From the NCBI GenBank assembly GCA_025201765.1, contig MU623360.1, positions 1 through 64,000 on the forward strand: DNA of 64,000 nucleotides, in the 5' to 3' direction. How positions within the stretch are numbered: the first letter of the stretch is position 1; each line of letters starts with the position of its first letter. This stretch comes from Daldinia sp. FL1419 (Eukaryota; Ascomycota; Sordariomycetes; Xylariales; Hypoxylaceae). This document shows, one piece after another, positions 22,902-33,662 of the stretch. The notes under the pieces were generated by a model. It saw nothing but the letters and a program-made list of their open reading frames with translations. It was not told the DNA's origin and did not search any database. The position numbers and the translations under genes were made by a program.

Positions 22902-24381
22902 TTATAGCTCCGCCAAAAAGATCGATATCTCGGGGTCAGCCTCTTCGTCTAGGCGTCGCTGGTTATAACTCTCGAATACGGAACGTGTTTCCTGCAAAAC
23001 GCCAAGCTCGTTAAGCAGCCCCTGGATGGTCGAGTTGTCGCCGGAAATACAAGTTGCAACATCGCCCAACAGGGCCTTGAACCGGTCCGGCGATAGATCG
23101 ATGCAAGGCCGCATGATAGCGGCGGTTACTTCGACCCAAGCAGCAACCAAGGCTGGGTGGAGCGAGCCTTGCATCTGTCGGAATTCGACGGTATTCAACC
23201 GGCTCCGGCGAACTTTCCCCGGGAAGTTCGAGATTGCTGGCAACAGTTCCATAAGGCCGATGGATGCTCTGCGAGACTTTTTGGGCTCGCCAATTAGCAT
23301 CGCAAGTTCGTATACTGTTTCGGCGCGCCATAGCCACTGGACCTTCGGCTTGTTCTCGTGAAGCGTTTCTTGTAGGCTTAGAGGGACGTTCTGCTCCATC
23401 TCATGGCTCCAATTCCCTTTATCGAGGTTATCGATCCAACTTGGAAGCTTTGCTACATTGTATGTCGCCATATTGGTTCCTGTCTGTAGTAACGCAGCAT
23501 ATTTATTAGAGTGTTGCCTCCAGGGCGCGTGGAGCTCCATCAACCTCTCCTCTACAACCCACATGAAAGTCAGGATCCTCTTGATAGTCACTAGATCATA
23601 CTCCGCGCCGCTGAGGCCCCAATGAATGTGGGTGCCACAACGGCTCGAGGCGGCCCCCGAGTCTTTTCCAGAGTTCACAGTAATCAAGTAGTTTGCGCGT
23701 AGGATTCGGCAGACACTATCGAAGTCCGACTTCATAGTGTCGAAATCGCGGTATCGGTATGCTTTGCTGACGAACTCAAACCCAAGCCAAAAATGGCCTT
23801 GTGGTGTGTCGGGCCTCACAGCCATGCGCTTTCCTTTGGCTGTTGGGTCAGTCCACTATAACGATTAGAGTCAGCAGTCTATAGATTTCAACCGAAGAGC
23901 TCGAGGGTTCATCTCCATTATGTTGTTAGAGCAAGAACCCAGACAGCCGGTTAATATGGTTGGGAAGGGTTCTAGAGCATACTATCATTGTCTCTTCAGG
24001 AACAATACTATTCTCCTTATAAGCGCTATACCGAAAACCATCAAAGTCCCCTAGCCGGCCGTCTGTATCACACGGATCCAGGACCTTGTCGTCTTTAGGA
24101 TGCCCCTTTTCTCGGTAGGTTGTTGGGACACCGGCACCAGTTAGTCTTCTCGCAATCTCGTCGCCAAAGTAATGAGTTCGCTGCGTGTGGATTTCATGAT
24201 CATTGGAACAGCCCCTGGTTAAATCGACCGGCTCTTCCAGTACCTGTTGAGTAGGCGGACTATGCTTGCCATTGTCGAGCTTAGAAGGAGCCGTGCCAGA
24301 CTCCCTAAAAAGAACTATGAACTCAAGCTCAACACCAAAGGTTGCCGAGTCGGAAAATGCGATTGAGGTAGAGGGATCCAT
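22902..24381 (-). CDS. Amidoligase-family protein
   Basis: Two exons, 23983-24381 and 22902-23855, joined by a 127-nt intron (GTATGC...TTATAG, phase 0), give about 450 residues. It matches the putative amidoligase family (ATP-grasp-like/COOH-NH2 ligase fold) by FGVELEFIVLF near residue 15, an N-terminal half that builds the nucleotide site, and SSRCGTHIHWGLSG near residue 195, where the conserved Cys and His pair sits. Family members are predicted to form amide bonds between small molecules or on peptides; fungal members are uncharacterised. ATG at 24381 is the only plausible start. The exon junction is supported by frame and by the WTDP start of exon 2, but the segment around it is the least conserved. 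No neighbouring biosynthetic genes are seen. Confidence 0.75.
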
Positions 24382-26150
24382 GACGAGTGTTCAAATTTGA
24401 TTCTGATGGATACTGTTCTCTTGGGAATCTAAGCTTGCTGGTCTGCTATTACTCCTATTTCTACGGAGAACCTCATCTTCCTTATATACACGATTTCGAG
24501 ACACACGTATCACGGCTCTCTAGTCGCTTTTACTCAAAGATTCCTCGTGAACACACGGAATGACTAGAAGCCTTTCGTCGATATTGATCCGCCCTCGGTA
24601 TTCATGCATATCCGATGAGTGGTATGTATGACACCTCAATTCTGATGGGAAACCGGCGTGGGAAGATGGCGATTCCTCGCCACGTAGGACGCTAAGGGGT
24701 AGTCACACCACCGAGTATCACAACTTAGGAAGTACCAAGAGGCCACATTCCCCCTCGGCTGGCAATGAAAGCTATGATGGGTCGGACATGCTTCCTCTCC
24801 GTCGTATACGCGCAAGAAGAGTCGTATTTTGTAAGCCGAAGGAACTAACATCGCTGTCGTCATCGCCTAACAGTATGTTTATTGGCACTTTATAGCGAGT
24901 GTCTATCACATATCAATCTTTATATGTCACCTCCATGTCATCTGGTGACCTGGAGCGATGCCTTCCCAATCGCACCCAACGCCTATAGACTTGTTACTGT
25001 ATAGTTGTATAATTCCTAGATTCCTAGAGGTGATTATGCTGTATAGGTAGGTAGGTAGCCATAGCATGTGAGATAGAGTGGTATGCCACTGTTGTCATCA
25101 CCATCTACTAGCTGGAACGCCGGGTATGCAGTAGACCGGGCCTCTCGCCCAGGGGTCAACGCCGTGGTCCAATGGGCTAACATGGCGATTTGGGCATGTT
25201 GCTGGTGGTCCGTAGCGGGCCGTGGTGACAATCCGGATCCGGCTTGACGTGAATCATATGGTATCGTCTTATGTCATTGACAGACATAGGCTCTTGTATC
25301 GTGCATGCATATGCGACATCCCGTATTGTTTAGCATATCCGTCCTTGGCCCTTAAACTAGTCGGAATTTGGTGCTGGGAACTACCTGGGAGAACCTCCTA
25401 ACCTAGATAATACACGCCTGGTGTGCGATTGTTTTCCCAACGTCCAATACGCATACTGCTTTTATGGTTAGTTCACCTAGAGGTGAAGGCGACCTTACTA
25501 CACGAATCAAGAGGGCGTATATGCACATCTGACGCGATTTATTCTCGAGGTGGGAATCATATCGCCAGTCTGGTGATAGATGATGGGTGTGAGGTGGGAT
25601 AGAATTGGGTATATTACTTTATCGTACTTCCAATCACGAGCGTCGTTACTAGTCGCGATTAATTAGAAGTCCCAACATGCATGGAAGAAGAAGTGAAACC
25701 GGTAACAAGCCCCAAGACGGCGTCCAGGCCCATGTGACGGGCGTCGGTAGTGTGCCGGTAGTGGCATTTGGGTCTGGAATGAAGCTCGAGCCTCGAGAGA
25801 CGAGAGACGGGCAGTTCGAAGGGAACAAGGTTATTCCAAACCGGTGTTTTTTTTTATGGGAAAATGGAGAATGGAGAATAAAAACAAAGTCAAATTGGGC
25901 TTGGGAAATCCTGGCAAAATCTAATTGGTCAATGGGTTAGTTGTAATGGGAATCTTCCCGTCTAATCCCTTGCCCATCAAGGTTCTATCTATGGAACACG
26001 TTTAAGACGTCTTTGCTGGACTCCTCCTCCCTTGCAGCCTTGCTGGATAGTCGACTTTGATTACTTGTTATCACACGTCACTCGTTAGCCATATATACCT
26101 ACCTAGGTATTTATATATAATTCTAGCAAAGTCAACACCGAGGCAAGCAG
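24382..26150. other. Intergenic
   Basis: 1.8 kb with no supported gene. An open frame at 25677-25940 (+) has ordinary composition but no recognisable similarity. A palindrome-rich ACCTACCTAGGT stretch (26097-26108) lies just before the next gene. Confidence 0.55.
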
Positions 26151-26618
26151 ATGGCTCCGCGTCAAACCGTCCTCCCGCTCGCCTACCGAGCTTTCTTTCT
26201 TATTATCGAACCTATATCCGCCCTCGTCGGTGCGTTTTATGCGCACTTCCGGCAGGATGAATATCTCTCGATGACGAGGCATGCCGCATCGCCGGTTCCG
26301 CTCGAGACGTCTGTCGTTCTCTCGCAACTCGCCAACCTTTACCTACTATTCGCACTCAACGAGGCACTGGTTTTGCGGTCTACGGGCGACCTTCGAGTAT
26401 GGCGAACGGTGCTGTTCGTTTTACTAGTCGCCGACTTCGGTCACCTTTACTCTGTGAATGGGTTGGGATCTTGGGTCTATTGGGAAGTGACGCGATGGAA
26501 CGCTATCGATTACGGAAACATCCTGTTCGTCTATCTGGGTGCCTCGATGAGAATTGCTTTTCTTACCGGAATCGGGTTGGGTACATCGTCTCCGGCCAGG
26601 ACGAAAAAGGCGGCTTAA
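26151..26618 (+). CDS. Small four-helix membrane protein (DUF7704-like)
   Basis: Single-exon 155-residue protein. Hydrophobic segments at about residues 10-30 (AYRAFFLIIEPISALVGAFYA), 52-70 (LSQLANLYLLFALNEAL), 82-102 (WRTVLFVLLVADFGHLYSV) and 120-143 (NILFVYLGASMRIAFLTGIGL) predict four membrane helices. Sequence features (PLAYR, IEPISALVGAFYAHF, NLYLLFALNEALVLR, FGHLYSVNGLG) are those of a fungal membrane domain I recall as DUF7704. Function unknown. The short C-terminus ends in a basic RTKKAA. ATG at 26151 is the first in frame. It is followed in the same direction by the alcohol dehydrogenase gene 640 bp away. Confidence 0.8.
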   Translation: MAPRQTVLPLAYRAFFLIIEPISALVGAFYAHFRQDEYLSMTRHAASPVPLETSVVLSQLANLYLLFALNEALVLRSTGDLRVWRTVLFVLLVADFGHLYSVNGLGSWVYWEVTRWNAIDYGNILFVYLGASMRIAFLTGIGLGTSSPARTKKAA

Positions 26619-27258
26619 AGACTTCGGAGTTGGGGAGTTCAAAACGGCAAGTTGTCGTCTTGTATGACGAACCTTCAAGTCGTGTTACCTTGAATATCCT
26701 TCGAAGAAGCAAGCCTTACAAGCCTTTGGGAAAAACCCACAATAATTTTCGAAAATTACTTCGGTACGATGAAATACCGCCCGCACTGATAGTTTCTAGC
26801 TTGTGGGGTTTAGCTCTATCTCGGACCTATTGTCAACACCATATTCGGCTGGCTCCAATCAGATCCAATAACCAAAAGATACTGGAGCAAGATAACTTTC
26901 ACGACTAGGCTCGGCCCCTGTTCAGCGAAGAAAGGTGTTCTCCTTCTAGCATTACTCCGAAACTGGAGCAGACAACCGCTAAGTGTCCCGGTTCTATGCC
27001 TGTTATGGATAAAAGGGTGATTGGTCTTGGGGGGTATAGAGTCTTGGACCGGGGGAATGGAGGGGAGTAGAGGGGAGTAGAGGGGAGTGGAGGGGAGTGG
27101 AGGGGAATACGTAGGTGGGGGTGGATTTTGTCGGTTCAAATATCAACTTACAACCCCTCCATCAACCCCTCGTTGACAAGTTGTCAGTCGTTGATGGTAG
27201 GTATTCTTATGACTCGTTTTGTATCTACAAAGACCTTCACAGCTATCATCATATCAAC
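26619..27258 (+). promoter_or_regulatory. Leader and promoter region of the alcohol dehydrogenase gene
   Basis: 640 bp between two co-oriented genes. It contains a G-rich stretch (27031-27120) with the five tandem AGGGG boxes described separately and no other recognised signal. Confidence 0.5.
27061..27110 (+). promoter_or_regulatory. Five tandem AGGGG (STRE-like) boxes
   Basis: A 10-bp unit AGGGGAGTRG is repeated five times, the last ending AATAC, about 150 bp before the dehydrogenase ATG. AGGGG is the core of the stress response element bound by Msn2/4-type C2H2 factors in fungi, where clustered copies act together. The repeat is seen directly; its use as a STRE is inferred from motif and position. 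Confidence 0.55.
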
Positions 27259-28413
27259 ATGTCTAAATACGACCAATACGAGGGCTTCCAGGTCGAGTCG
27301 CCAGACACTTGGACCCAATTCCACTTAAACAAGTTCGACACCAAGCCTTTCGGTGATAACGATGTAGAAGTCAAGATCGAGTGCTGTGGTGTATGCGCTA
27401 GCGATATTCACATCATTACTGGCGGATGGGGTGCTCAGCGCTTCCCGCTAGCAGTCGGCCACGAAATCGTTGGCAGAGCCTTGAGGGTCGGCCCGAAGGT
27501 TACTCTTGTGAAGCCGGGCCAGCGTGTTGGTGTTGGTGCCCAATCGTGGTCTTGCTTAAGCTGCCGCCAATGCAAAAACGACAATGAGACATACTGCTCT
27601 CAACAGGTAGATACATACGGTGCTGTCTGGCCGGACACGGGAATTGTAACTCAGGGTGGTTTTGCATCCCACGTGAGGACACATGAATACTGGTGCGTAC
27701 CTGTATAGTCGAATGAGCGGGCGTCTTTAATATATCGATTATCCCTAACCGTTACTCCCAGGGTATACCCGATTCCAGATGCGATACCAAGCCACCTTGC
27801 CGCGCCGATGCTATGCGCTGGTATCACCAGCTATAGTCCTCTGGTGCGAAATGGTGCCGGGCCGGGCAAGAAGGTTGGCATTGTCGGCTTGGGGGGGTTA
27901 GGACACTTCGCAGTTCTCTTCAGCAAAGCATTGGGTGCCGAGACGTGGGTAATCTCACGCACACATAGCAAGGAGGCAGACGCAAAGGCGATGGGCGCGG
28001 ACGGGTTCCTGGCTACAGAAGATAAGGACTGGAACAAGGACCACCTATTGTCGTTTGACCTCATCGTCAGCACTGCAAACAGCACCGGCGCCGGTTTCGA
28101 CCTTAGCGGCTACCTCGCCCTTCTCGATGTTCACGCCAAGTGGATATCGGTTGGTTTACCCGAAGGAGAAGGAATGACGGTAAAGGCCATGGACCTCGTC
28201 ACCAACGGCTGCTTGATTGGCTCGTCACACTTGGGAAGCCGACGTGAGATGTTGGAAATGTTCCAGCTAGCCGTAGACAAGGGTATCAAGTCCTGGGTTG
28301 AGACGGTACCCCTCAGCGCAGAAAACCTATCCACAACTGTACAGAGACTCAAAAAGTCCGATGTTCGGTATCGATTCACCATGACCGACTACGACAAGGT
28401 CTTCGGTGCGTAG
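27259..28413 (+). CDS. Zinc-dependent alcohol dehydrogenase (ADH6/7, cinnamyl-type)
   Basis: Two exons, 27259-27692 and 27762-28413, give 361 residues; the 69-nt intron runs GTGCGT...TCCCAG in phase 2. It is a medium-chain dehydrogenase of the cinnamyl alcohol/NADP-dependent ADH6 group. Catalytic zinc ligands are Cys46 (CGVCASD) and His68-Glu69 (VGHEIVG). The structural zinc lobe has four Cys in SCLSCRQCKNDNETYC. The Rossmann motif is VGIVGLGGLGHFAV. It probably reduces aldehydes to alcohols with NADPH in the cytosol. ATG at 27259 starts MSKYDQYEGF, the normal family N-terminus; the longer open frame upstream is leader. The tandem AGGGG boxes upstream suggest stress control. Confidence 0.93.
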
Positions 28414-29728
28414 AGAGTCCATATCCAGAGGAATTCCCTGGTTCCTGGATTAGTTATCGATCTTCCACAGCAGCAAAGAGTCCTGGAGACTTGTTCGCGG
28501 AAGACGGAAAATAGAAAAGCCATCGCATCCCGTGAGACACTTGCGAGCCAAGTAGACCCTGGGTGGGATGATGCTATATAGAAAGGATAAAATATAGATA
28601 TAAATTAGTATAAACAGGCATTTATGTGATTAGCGAGCCCTAACCCACCTTCTCACGTAACATTGTTATTATTCCTAATTTCGATCCAGAGGCATTATTG
28701 AAGAGGCGATATATACGTCGAGGAGCGTATCTGATCGTATCTAGAATCCTATAAGCTACCTACCTATGTACTAAGGTAGGCAAGGCACCTAGGTAGTTAC
28801 CGTTTAACTCCGAACCGTTGCTTCGCCACTAATGTATACACGGAGGAGAGACAAAATCACCGAAATATCCCATCTAACCTTCAGTCGTACACGTTGAAAT
28901 ATAGTTATCTTGGCCACATATTTTTACGACCTAACGGACGAGGAGGTATGTGACATTAAGATGACTTATACGTCGTATTTAGCTTAGCGGCGCCATCACA
29001 GATAGTCTACCTTATCATCGCAGCGTCTCATGGTATCTGTAGGTTCGGCCGCATAGGAGACAATCCTTCAGTCCGAGAGAACCGAAGAATCCGGCATATT
29101 ATAGGTTAGGCGATACTCTAGCCTACATAATCACCAAGTAGCTCGTGGTGACACCATAGCCTCTTAGAAAACCGGGTATTCGGGCCATACGTAGGAACGT
29201 CGTATGTTCTAGGCCAGTGCTCTACTCTCTAGTACGACGCCCGTGAACAATATGCCGTTATAATGGGGGCACAGCGTTCCTCTTACCGAAATACTATCAC
29301 CAGTAGTATCGTGCTCTTGATCTTCGCACATACTATTGTAAAACTTGAGCTATCGTCCGGCCAACAGCAATGGCCAAGACACGCATTTCAGCGGACGCCG
29401 CCTAGAGTCCTAGGCTGTGCCACGAGTGGATTTCCCCAAAACCCTGGGCGGCTGAGCTACGACAAGTGGATTTCTGACAGGAAACCCACGCTTTAGAAAT
29501 TGTCCAGAACGTTGGACGAGTTACACCGCCGAAATTTGGGGTAAATCAATTATTACGTCGTCGTCTGACCGAGTATTGACATGTGGTGCTACCTCATCGA
29601 AAGCCGCCGTCTTTAATATACACTAATTTTAGAACCGTATCCCCGAAGTCCACACGCCTAACTCCAATCCGGAAGAAACCCATTACGACCTATCTATACC
29701 GTTCACTTATTCACATGCTAGGAGATTA
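28414..29728. other. Intergenic between convergent genes
   Basis: 1.3 kb between the 3' ends of the dehydrogenase and the Cys-rich membrane protein. A 77-codon frame at 29263-29496 (+) starts with ATG and a hydrophobic patch but is not supported by similarity. TAGGTACC-type palindromes occur near 28755-28800. Confidence 0.5.
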
Positions 29729-30688
29729 TCACCGGTAATTCGCTGCCGGAGACGTAGGCAGTTCGGCCGGAGGGGGACGTTCGGTCTCACGACCCTCGAG
29801 CTCCGTCGGTGGCGGTCCTAATAACGGAGAGTAGGATTGGTGTTTATGATCTGCCATAGAGTTCCATCCGCTCAGTCCAGACATCTGAGACACATGTCTG
29901 GTATCCGTATGCCAGGAATCCGGTGATCCGGGTGTGTGCGGTGCGTATAGGCTCTGATGCTGCTGGTTTGGAGAATAGTTTGGGACACCCGGACTCGGGT
30001 ACCCCGGGCTTGGGGCGCCAGAGTAATTTCCGCCTTGCCATTGCGACATACCGGGAGATTGTGCTGTTTCATCGTTAGTATAGTGTAAATAGATTAGATA
30101 GGTACTCATGATAGCAGTATACTCACGTCCTGGGGCGCCGTAATAACCTGTCGCTTCATTGGTGCTGCTGTTTTTCTTATTCCTCTTACACCAGCCAAGC
30201 CTATACGCTAAGATAGCGAGAACAATAGCGACCACCGCCGCGCCTCCCAGAGCAATGCCTAGAATTCCACCCAGAGGGAAATGAGAGTCGGAACTCGAGT
30301 CGGAACTAGGCGTAGGGGATGCCGCGGAAAGGAAGATGTCAGCGTTGTTCGCATCGTCACTTAGTGCTGCCGGGAGTAGGTTTTCCGTCGGGCAACCATC
30401 ATTTGAACACGGATTGATACTACAACATCCCATAAAAGGTTGCGAGCTCTTGCAAGTGAACCAAGTGGTGGAATTGTTGGGAGGGGCGCAACTTTGTGCT
30501 GGTATGCTATCGTAGTGATCCGACGAAAAGCTTGTGGGTGCTAGATCATTCTGAGGACACTCTCCGCTGCCATCTGCGCATGGGTCGACAGTACAACAAC
30601 CGATGAAGCGGATGCTTGCGTTTTCACAGACATAGAACTTTCCCTTAGATGGGCAGGACAGCCCAAGGTCACTCCGAGGTGTTGACAT
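29729..30688 (-). CDS. Cys-rich single-pass membrane protein
   Basis: Two exons, 30127-30688 and 29729-30063, give 298 residues. The N-terminal part holds two copies of a Cys-rich module, residues about 10-50 and 66-105, each reading roughly C-x(8)-C-x(9)-CC-x(3)-PC...C-P. A Ser-rich linker follows, then one membrane helix near residues 140-165 (LGGILGIALGGAAVVAIVLAI), a basic stop-transfer CKRNKK, and a Pro/Ser/Tyr-rich tail. No signal peptide is evident, so the N-terminus is probably extracytoplasmic by a type-III route. A wall or surface sensor role is plausible but unproven. The 63-nt intron (GTGAGT, TACTAAC, AACAG) is a multiple of three and has no stop, so retention would insert 21 residues. 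The ATG at 30688 is the first true one. Confidence 0.75.
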   Translation of the reverse strand: MSTPRSDLGLSCPSKGKFYVCENASIRFIGCCTVDPCADGSGECPQNDLAPTSFSSDHYDSIPAQSCAPPNNSTTWFTCKSSQPFMGCCSINPCSNDGCPTENLLPAALSDDANNADIFLSAASPTPSSDSSSDSHFPLGGILGIALGGAAVVAIVLAILAYRLGWCKRNKKNSSTNEATGYYGAPGREYTAIMSTYLIYLHYTNDETAQSPGMSQWQGGNYSGAPSPGYPSPGVPNYSPNQQHQSLYAPHTPGSPDSWHTDTRHVSQMSGLSGWNSMADHKHQSYSPLLGPPPTELEGRETERPPPAELPTSPAANYR

Positions 30689-32436
30689 GGCGGACAATAA
30701 GCTATCAATAGGTAGGTAGGCGGGTGAATTAGGAATTAAAGAATTAGGTAGCCTTCACCGTATGTAGAGAAAGTTAGAAAAAGAAAAAGAAAAAAAAGAA
30801 GGGAGTGAAATCACTCTCTTCCTAGGGTTGTCGTAACGGCAACAAAGATGGTATGATAAGGTATATGATGTGGCTTGTCACATTTGGCTTGACCAAGGGA
30901 TACGTAGGATGCGTAGGACATGTAGACGCATTGCATTATTGGCAAGAGTCCTCAAAAGGGATTGGAGTAAACGTTAGTCAACCGTGTGAAAGTCGGATGG
31001 CCGGGTCAAATACGAAGACGGACAGATACAAAGCCCCCCCAAAGCCCCGTCGGGTACCGTGGCAATGATCCTAATCAGAAGAAGTAAAAATGTTGGTTCC
31101 TTCGGGTTGGTCGTGCTGTTCAGCAGATGGAGAGAATATCCCAAATTAGGAATATCACATTTATCTGATTGGATCAAGGTCGTGTGCACTGTGGAGGCGC
31201 AGTCGAGACATCCATTGATATCCATCGATATCCATTGATATTCAAGATATCGTGTCATTGATGGAGACTGTACCAGCAGGCTGGGCTCGACTTGGTAAAT
31301 CGGAAAGTTACCTATCTGCCTACCTCCTAAAGTCCTAGCTAAAGTCCTAATTATTCGAGATATATTTAATAGAGCGCGGCTTCTGCATTACCATATTTTT
31401 TAGGTATTCCCGGTAGCATGTAGTAGGTAGCAGACGAATCACACTCCCTTACTATCTTGTATGTAATTGGTGATTATTACATACATGACCCTTCGGTCCC
31501 GTTGCTATGTTGGTAGTACAAAATTAGGAATCGCACAAAAGATTATACAGAAGTAGCCTACCTACATAGGTACCTACCTAGGTAGACATCGCCAATTACA
31601 TAGAAAATGAACGCCGTAATCGCCGAAGCGCGGATAGCGATAATGACTGAAGTTCTACGTTGAAAGTCAACATAGGTTTTGTCGGCAGGGTGATGTTGGT
31701 TCGAGGTTGATATTATAATATCATGGCAGGGCTTATCCGGGTGATATGTGCCTGTCACATCACATCGATATTTTACGATGTAACCCGTCAAGTGGCCCGA
31801 AGAGTATTCAAACGCGGAAAGCCTTCGGAGAGATATCAAAGCTCGAAGTCCCAAAACGAGCCATCACTTCTCACGAAGTACAAGATCATGAAGAATGTCT
31901 TTGATTCTTATAAATTACAGTGCAAAACTTAAATAACCCGGGTTAGTTATGATGTAGCAAACAATCCTGAAGATGGGTAACGTAGCTAGTAAGTAAGGGA
32001 TAGATGGTACATAATTGGAATCAAATGTGACAGCGGGAAGATCGACTTGGGGAGGTTTAAGAAGACGCAGGTCAACTGCTAACCAACTTGGTAGCTCTAG
32101 CCACGAGTGAAGCCACAAGATGATAGCGAATCCTTAGATAAGATAAACAATACCCCCCCCCCCCCCCAAAAAAAAGAAGATCGCTTCTGCTCGCAAAACC
32201 CTGAAAAGTGGCCCGAGCGCGCGATTACCCACAACCCGCCCACAAACTCTTAGCCTTGATTTCCTAAAATTCCCACTGCCGCCATTGAATTTTGTGTGAA
32301 TTTTCGATCAAGCCCCGAGCCGAAAACTTTCAACTTCGCGACTTCAATTCCCATCCCACCCAACCGGCCATCCGCTCCCTTGCGAAAAACTTCGTTCCCC
32401 TTCTAGCAGCGAAGATCAAAATAAAATACCGCAAAC
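30689..32436. other. Divergent intergenic, promoter of RPS7
   Basis: 1.75 kb between divergent genes. It contains an A-rich tract (30779-30800), a TAGGTACCTAC palindrome cluster (31558-31585), a C homopolymer (32153-32167) followed by A8, and the pyrimidine-rich leader of the ribosomal protein gene. No gene is supported. Confidence 0.55.
32153..32167. repeat. C homopolymer
   Basis: Fifteen consecutive C residues followed by eight A residues, about 270 bp before the RPS7 start codon. Length is likely variable between isolates. Confidence 0.9.
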
Positions 32437-33394
32437 ATGAGTGCCTCTCTCAACAAGATCGCGCCCAACAGCCCGTCGCGCCAGAACCCGTCGGAGCTCG
32501 AGACCAGCATCGCTGGCGCTCTTTACGATCTCGAGACCAACACTACCGACCTCAAGTCTGCCCTCCGACCCCTGCAGTTCGTCTCTGCCCGAGAGGTGAG
32601 AAGCCAATGAATAAACTCCTTGCTTTCCCAAATACCCTGGGACCGCTTTTTACACCCGACCTATTCCTCGATCCTATCGGACAAAGTTTCTTTTTGCTCC
32701 TGCAAATGACTTGGTCTACGAATTGTGACGAGATCGATATGATTGGCATAGGAGAAATGATCCAACAATATCTGTGGAATAGGACGGGAAGCGGTCCAAG
32801 GAACACATAAATACATATTATCGTGTCTCCTGGAGCTCGCCTGCTGACTTCTGGGTCTTGATTAGATCGAAGTCGGCCACGGCAAGAAGGCTATCGTCAT
32901 CTTTGTCCCCGTCCCATCCCTACAGGGCTTCCACCGAGTCCAGCAGCGGTAAGCTATTTAAATATTAATATTATCCCTTACTTGATTATCGGGGAACCGA
33001 TTGCTAATGATTTCGTTCTTTTCATAGCTTGACTCGTGAGCTCGAGAAGAAGTTCTCCGACCGCCATGTCCTGATCCTCGCCTCGCGCCGTATCCTTCCC
33101 CGACCCAAGCGCTCTGCCCGCTCGCGCAACACCCTCAAGCAGAAGCGACCTCGTTCGCGAACTCTGACCGCCGTCCACGACGCCATCCTCGCTGACCTCG
33201 TCTTCCCCGTCGAGATTGTCGGCAAGCGTCTACGTACCAAGGAGGACAACAGCAAGCTCCTCAAGGTCATCCTCGACGAGAAGGAGCGTGGCGGTGTCGA
33301 CTACAGACTCGACACCTACTCTGAGGTCTACCGCCGCCTTACGGGCCGAACCGTCACCTTCGAGTTCCCCCAGGCTGGTGCCACCGAGTACTAG
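32437..33394 (+). CDS. RPS7: 40S ribosomal protein S7 (eS7)
   Basis: Three exons, 32437-32595, 32866-32948 and 33028-33394, give 202 residues. Introns are 270 nt (GTGAGA...TTAG, phase 0) and 79 nt (GTAAGC...CATAG, phase 2). The protein is the cytosolic small-subunit protein eS7, recognised by GKKAIVIFVPVPSLQGFHRVQ, LTRELEKKFSDRHVLILASRRILPRP and LTAVHDAILADLVFPVEIVG, and it has the family's normal length. It takes part in 18S rRNA maturation and sits on the 40S body. ATG at 32437 follows a pyrimidine-rich leader with several AAC triplets. The long first intron right after the 53rd codon is typical of fungal ribosomal protein genes. It is convergent with the dynactin gene 268 bp away. Confidence 0.97.
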
Positions 33395-33662
33395 GGTTAA
33401 GCGGATGTATATCTGGACTGGTTCGGGATGAGAGTTTGGCATTGTCTTTCATGGAATGAATAGCATGGCAAATCTGGTGGGCCAAAAAAAACTACTTTAC
33501 TGGCACGGCGTCTAGATAGCTTGTGGACTAATTGACAAGCTGGTTTTCTGATGACTTTTTGATATCACACTTAATGAACTGCTTTTTCTTGTTGGGTTCT
33601 AATTCATTCGTAATTCTTTCCATGTCTTGTTGCGTGTCTTCGGGGTATCGTAGATTATCTAG

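Noticed and set aside
26399..26908. 169-codon plus-strand frame overlapping the four-helix membrane protein
   Set aside because: It is in a different phase over a well supported gene and has no domain features.
29263..29496. 77-codon ATG-started frame resembling a small secreted protein
   Set aside because: The hydrophobic segment is not a good signal peptide and there are no Cys pairs or similarity; length is within chance.
32596..32865. Possible box C/D snoRNA in the first RPS7 intron
   Set aside because: Only a weak C-like AAATGAT and a CTGA were seen; no terminal stem and no convincing guide region.
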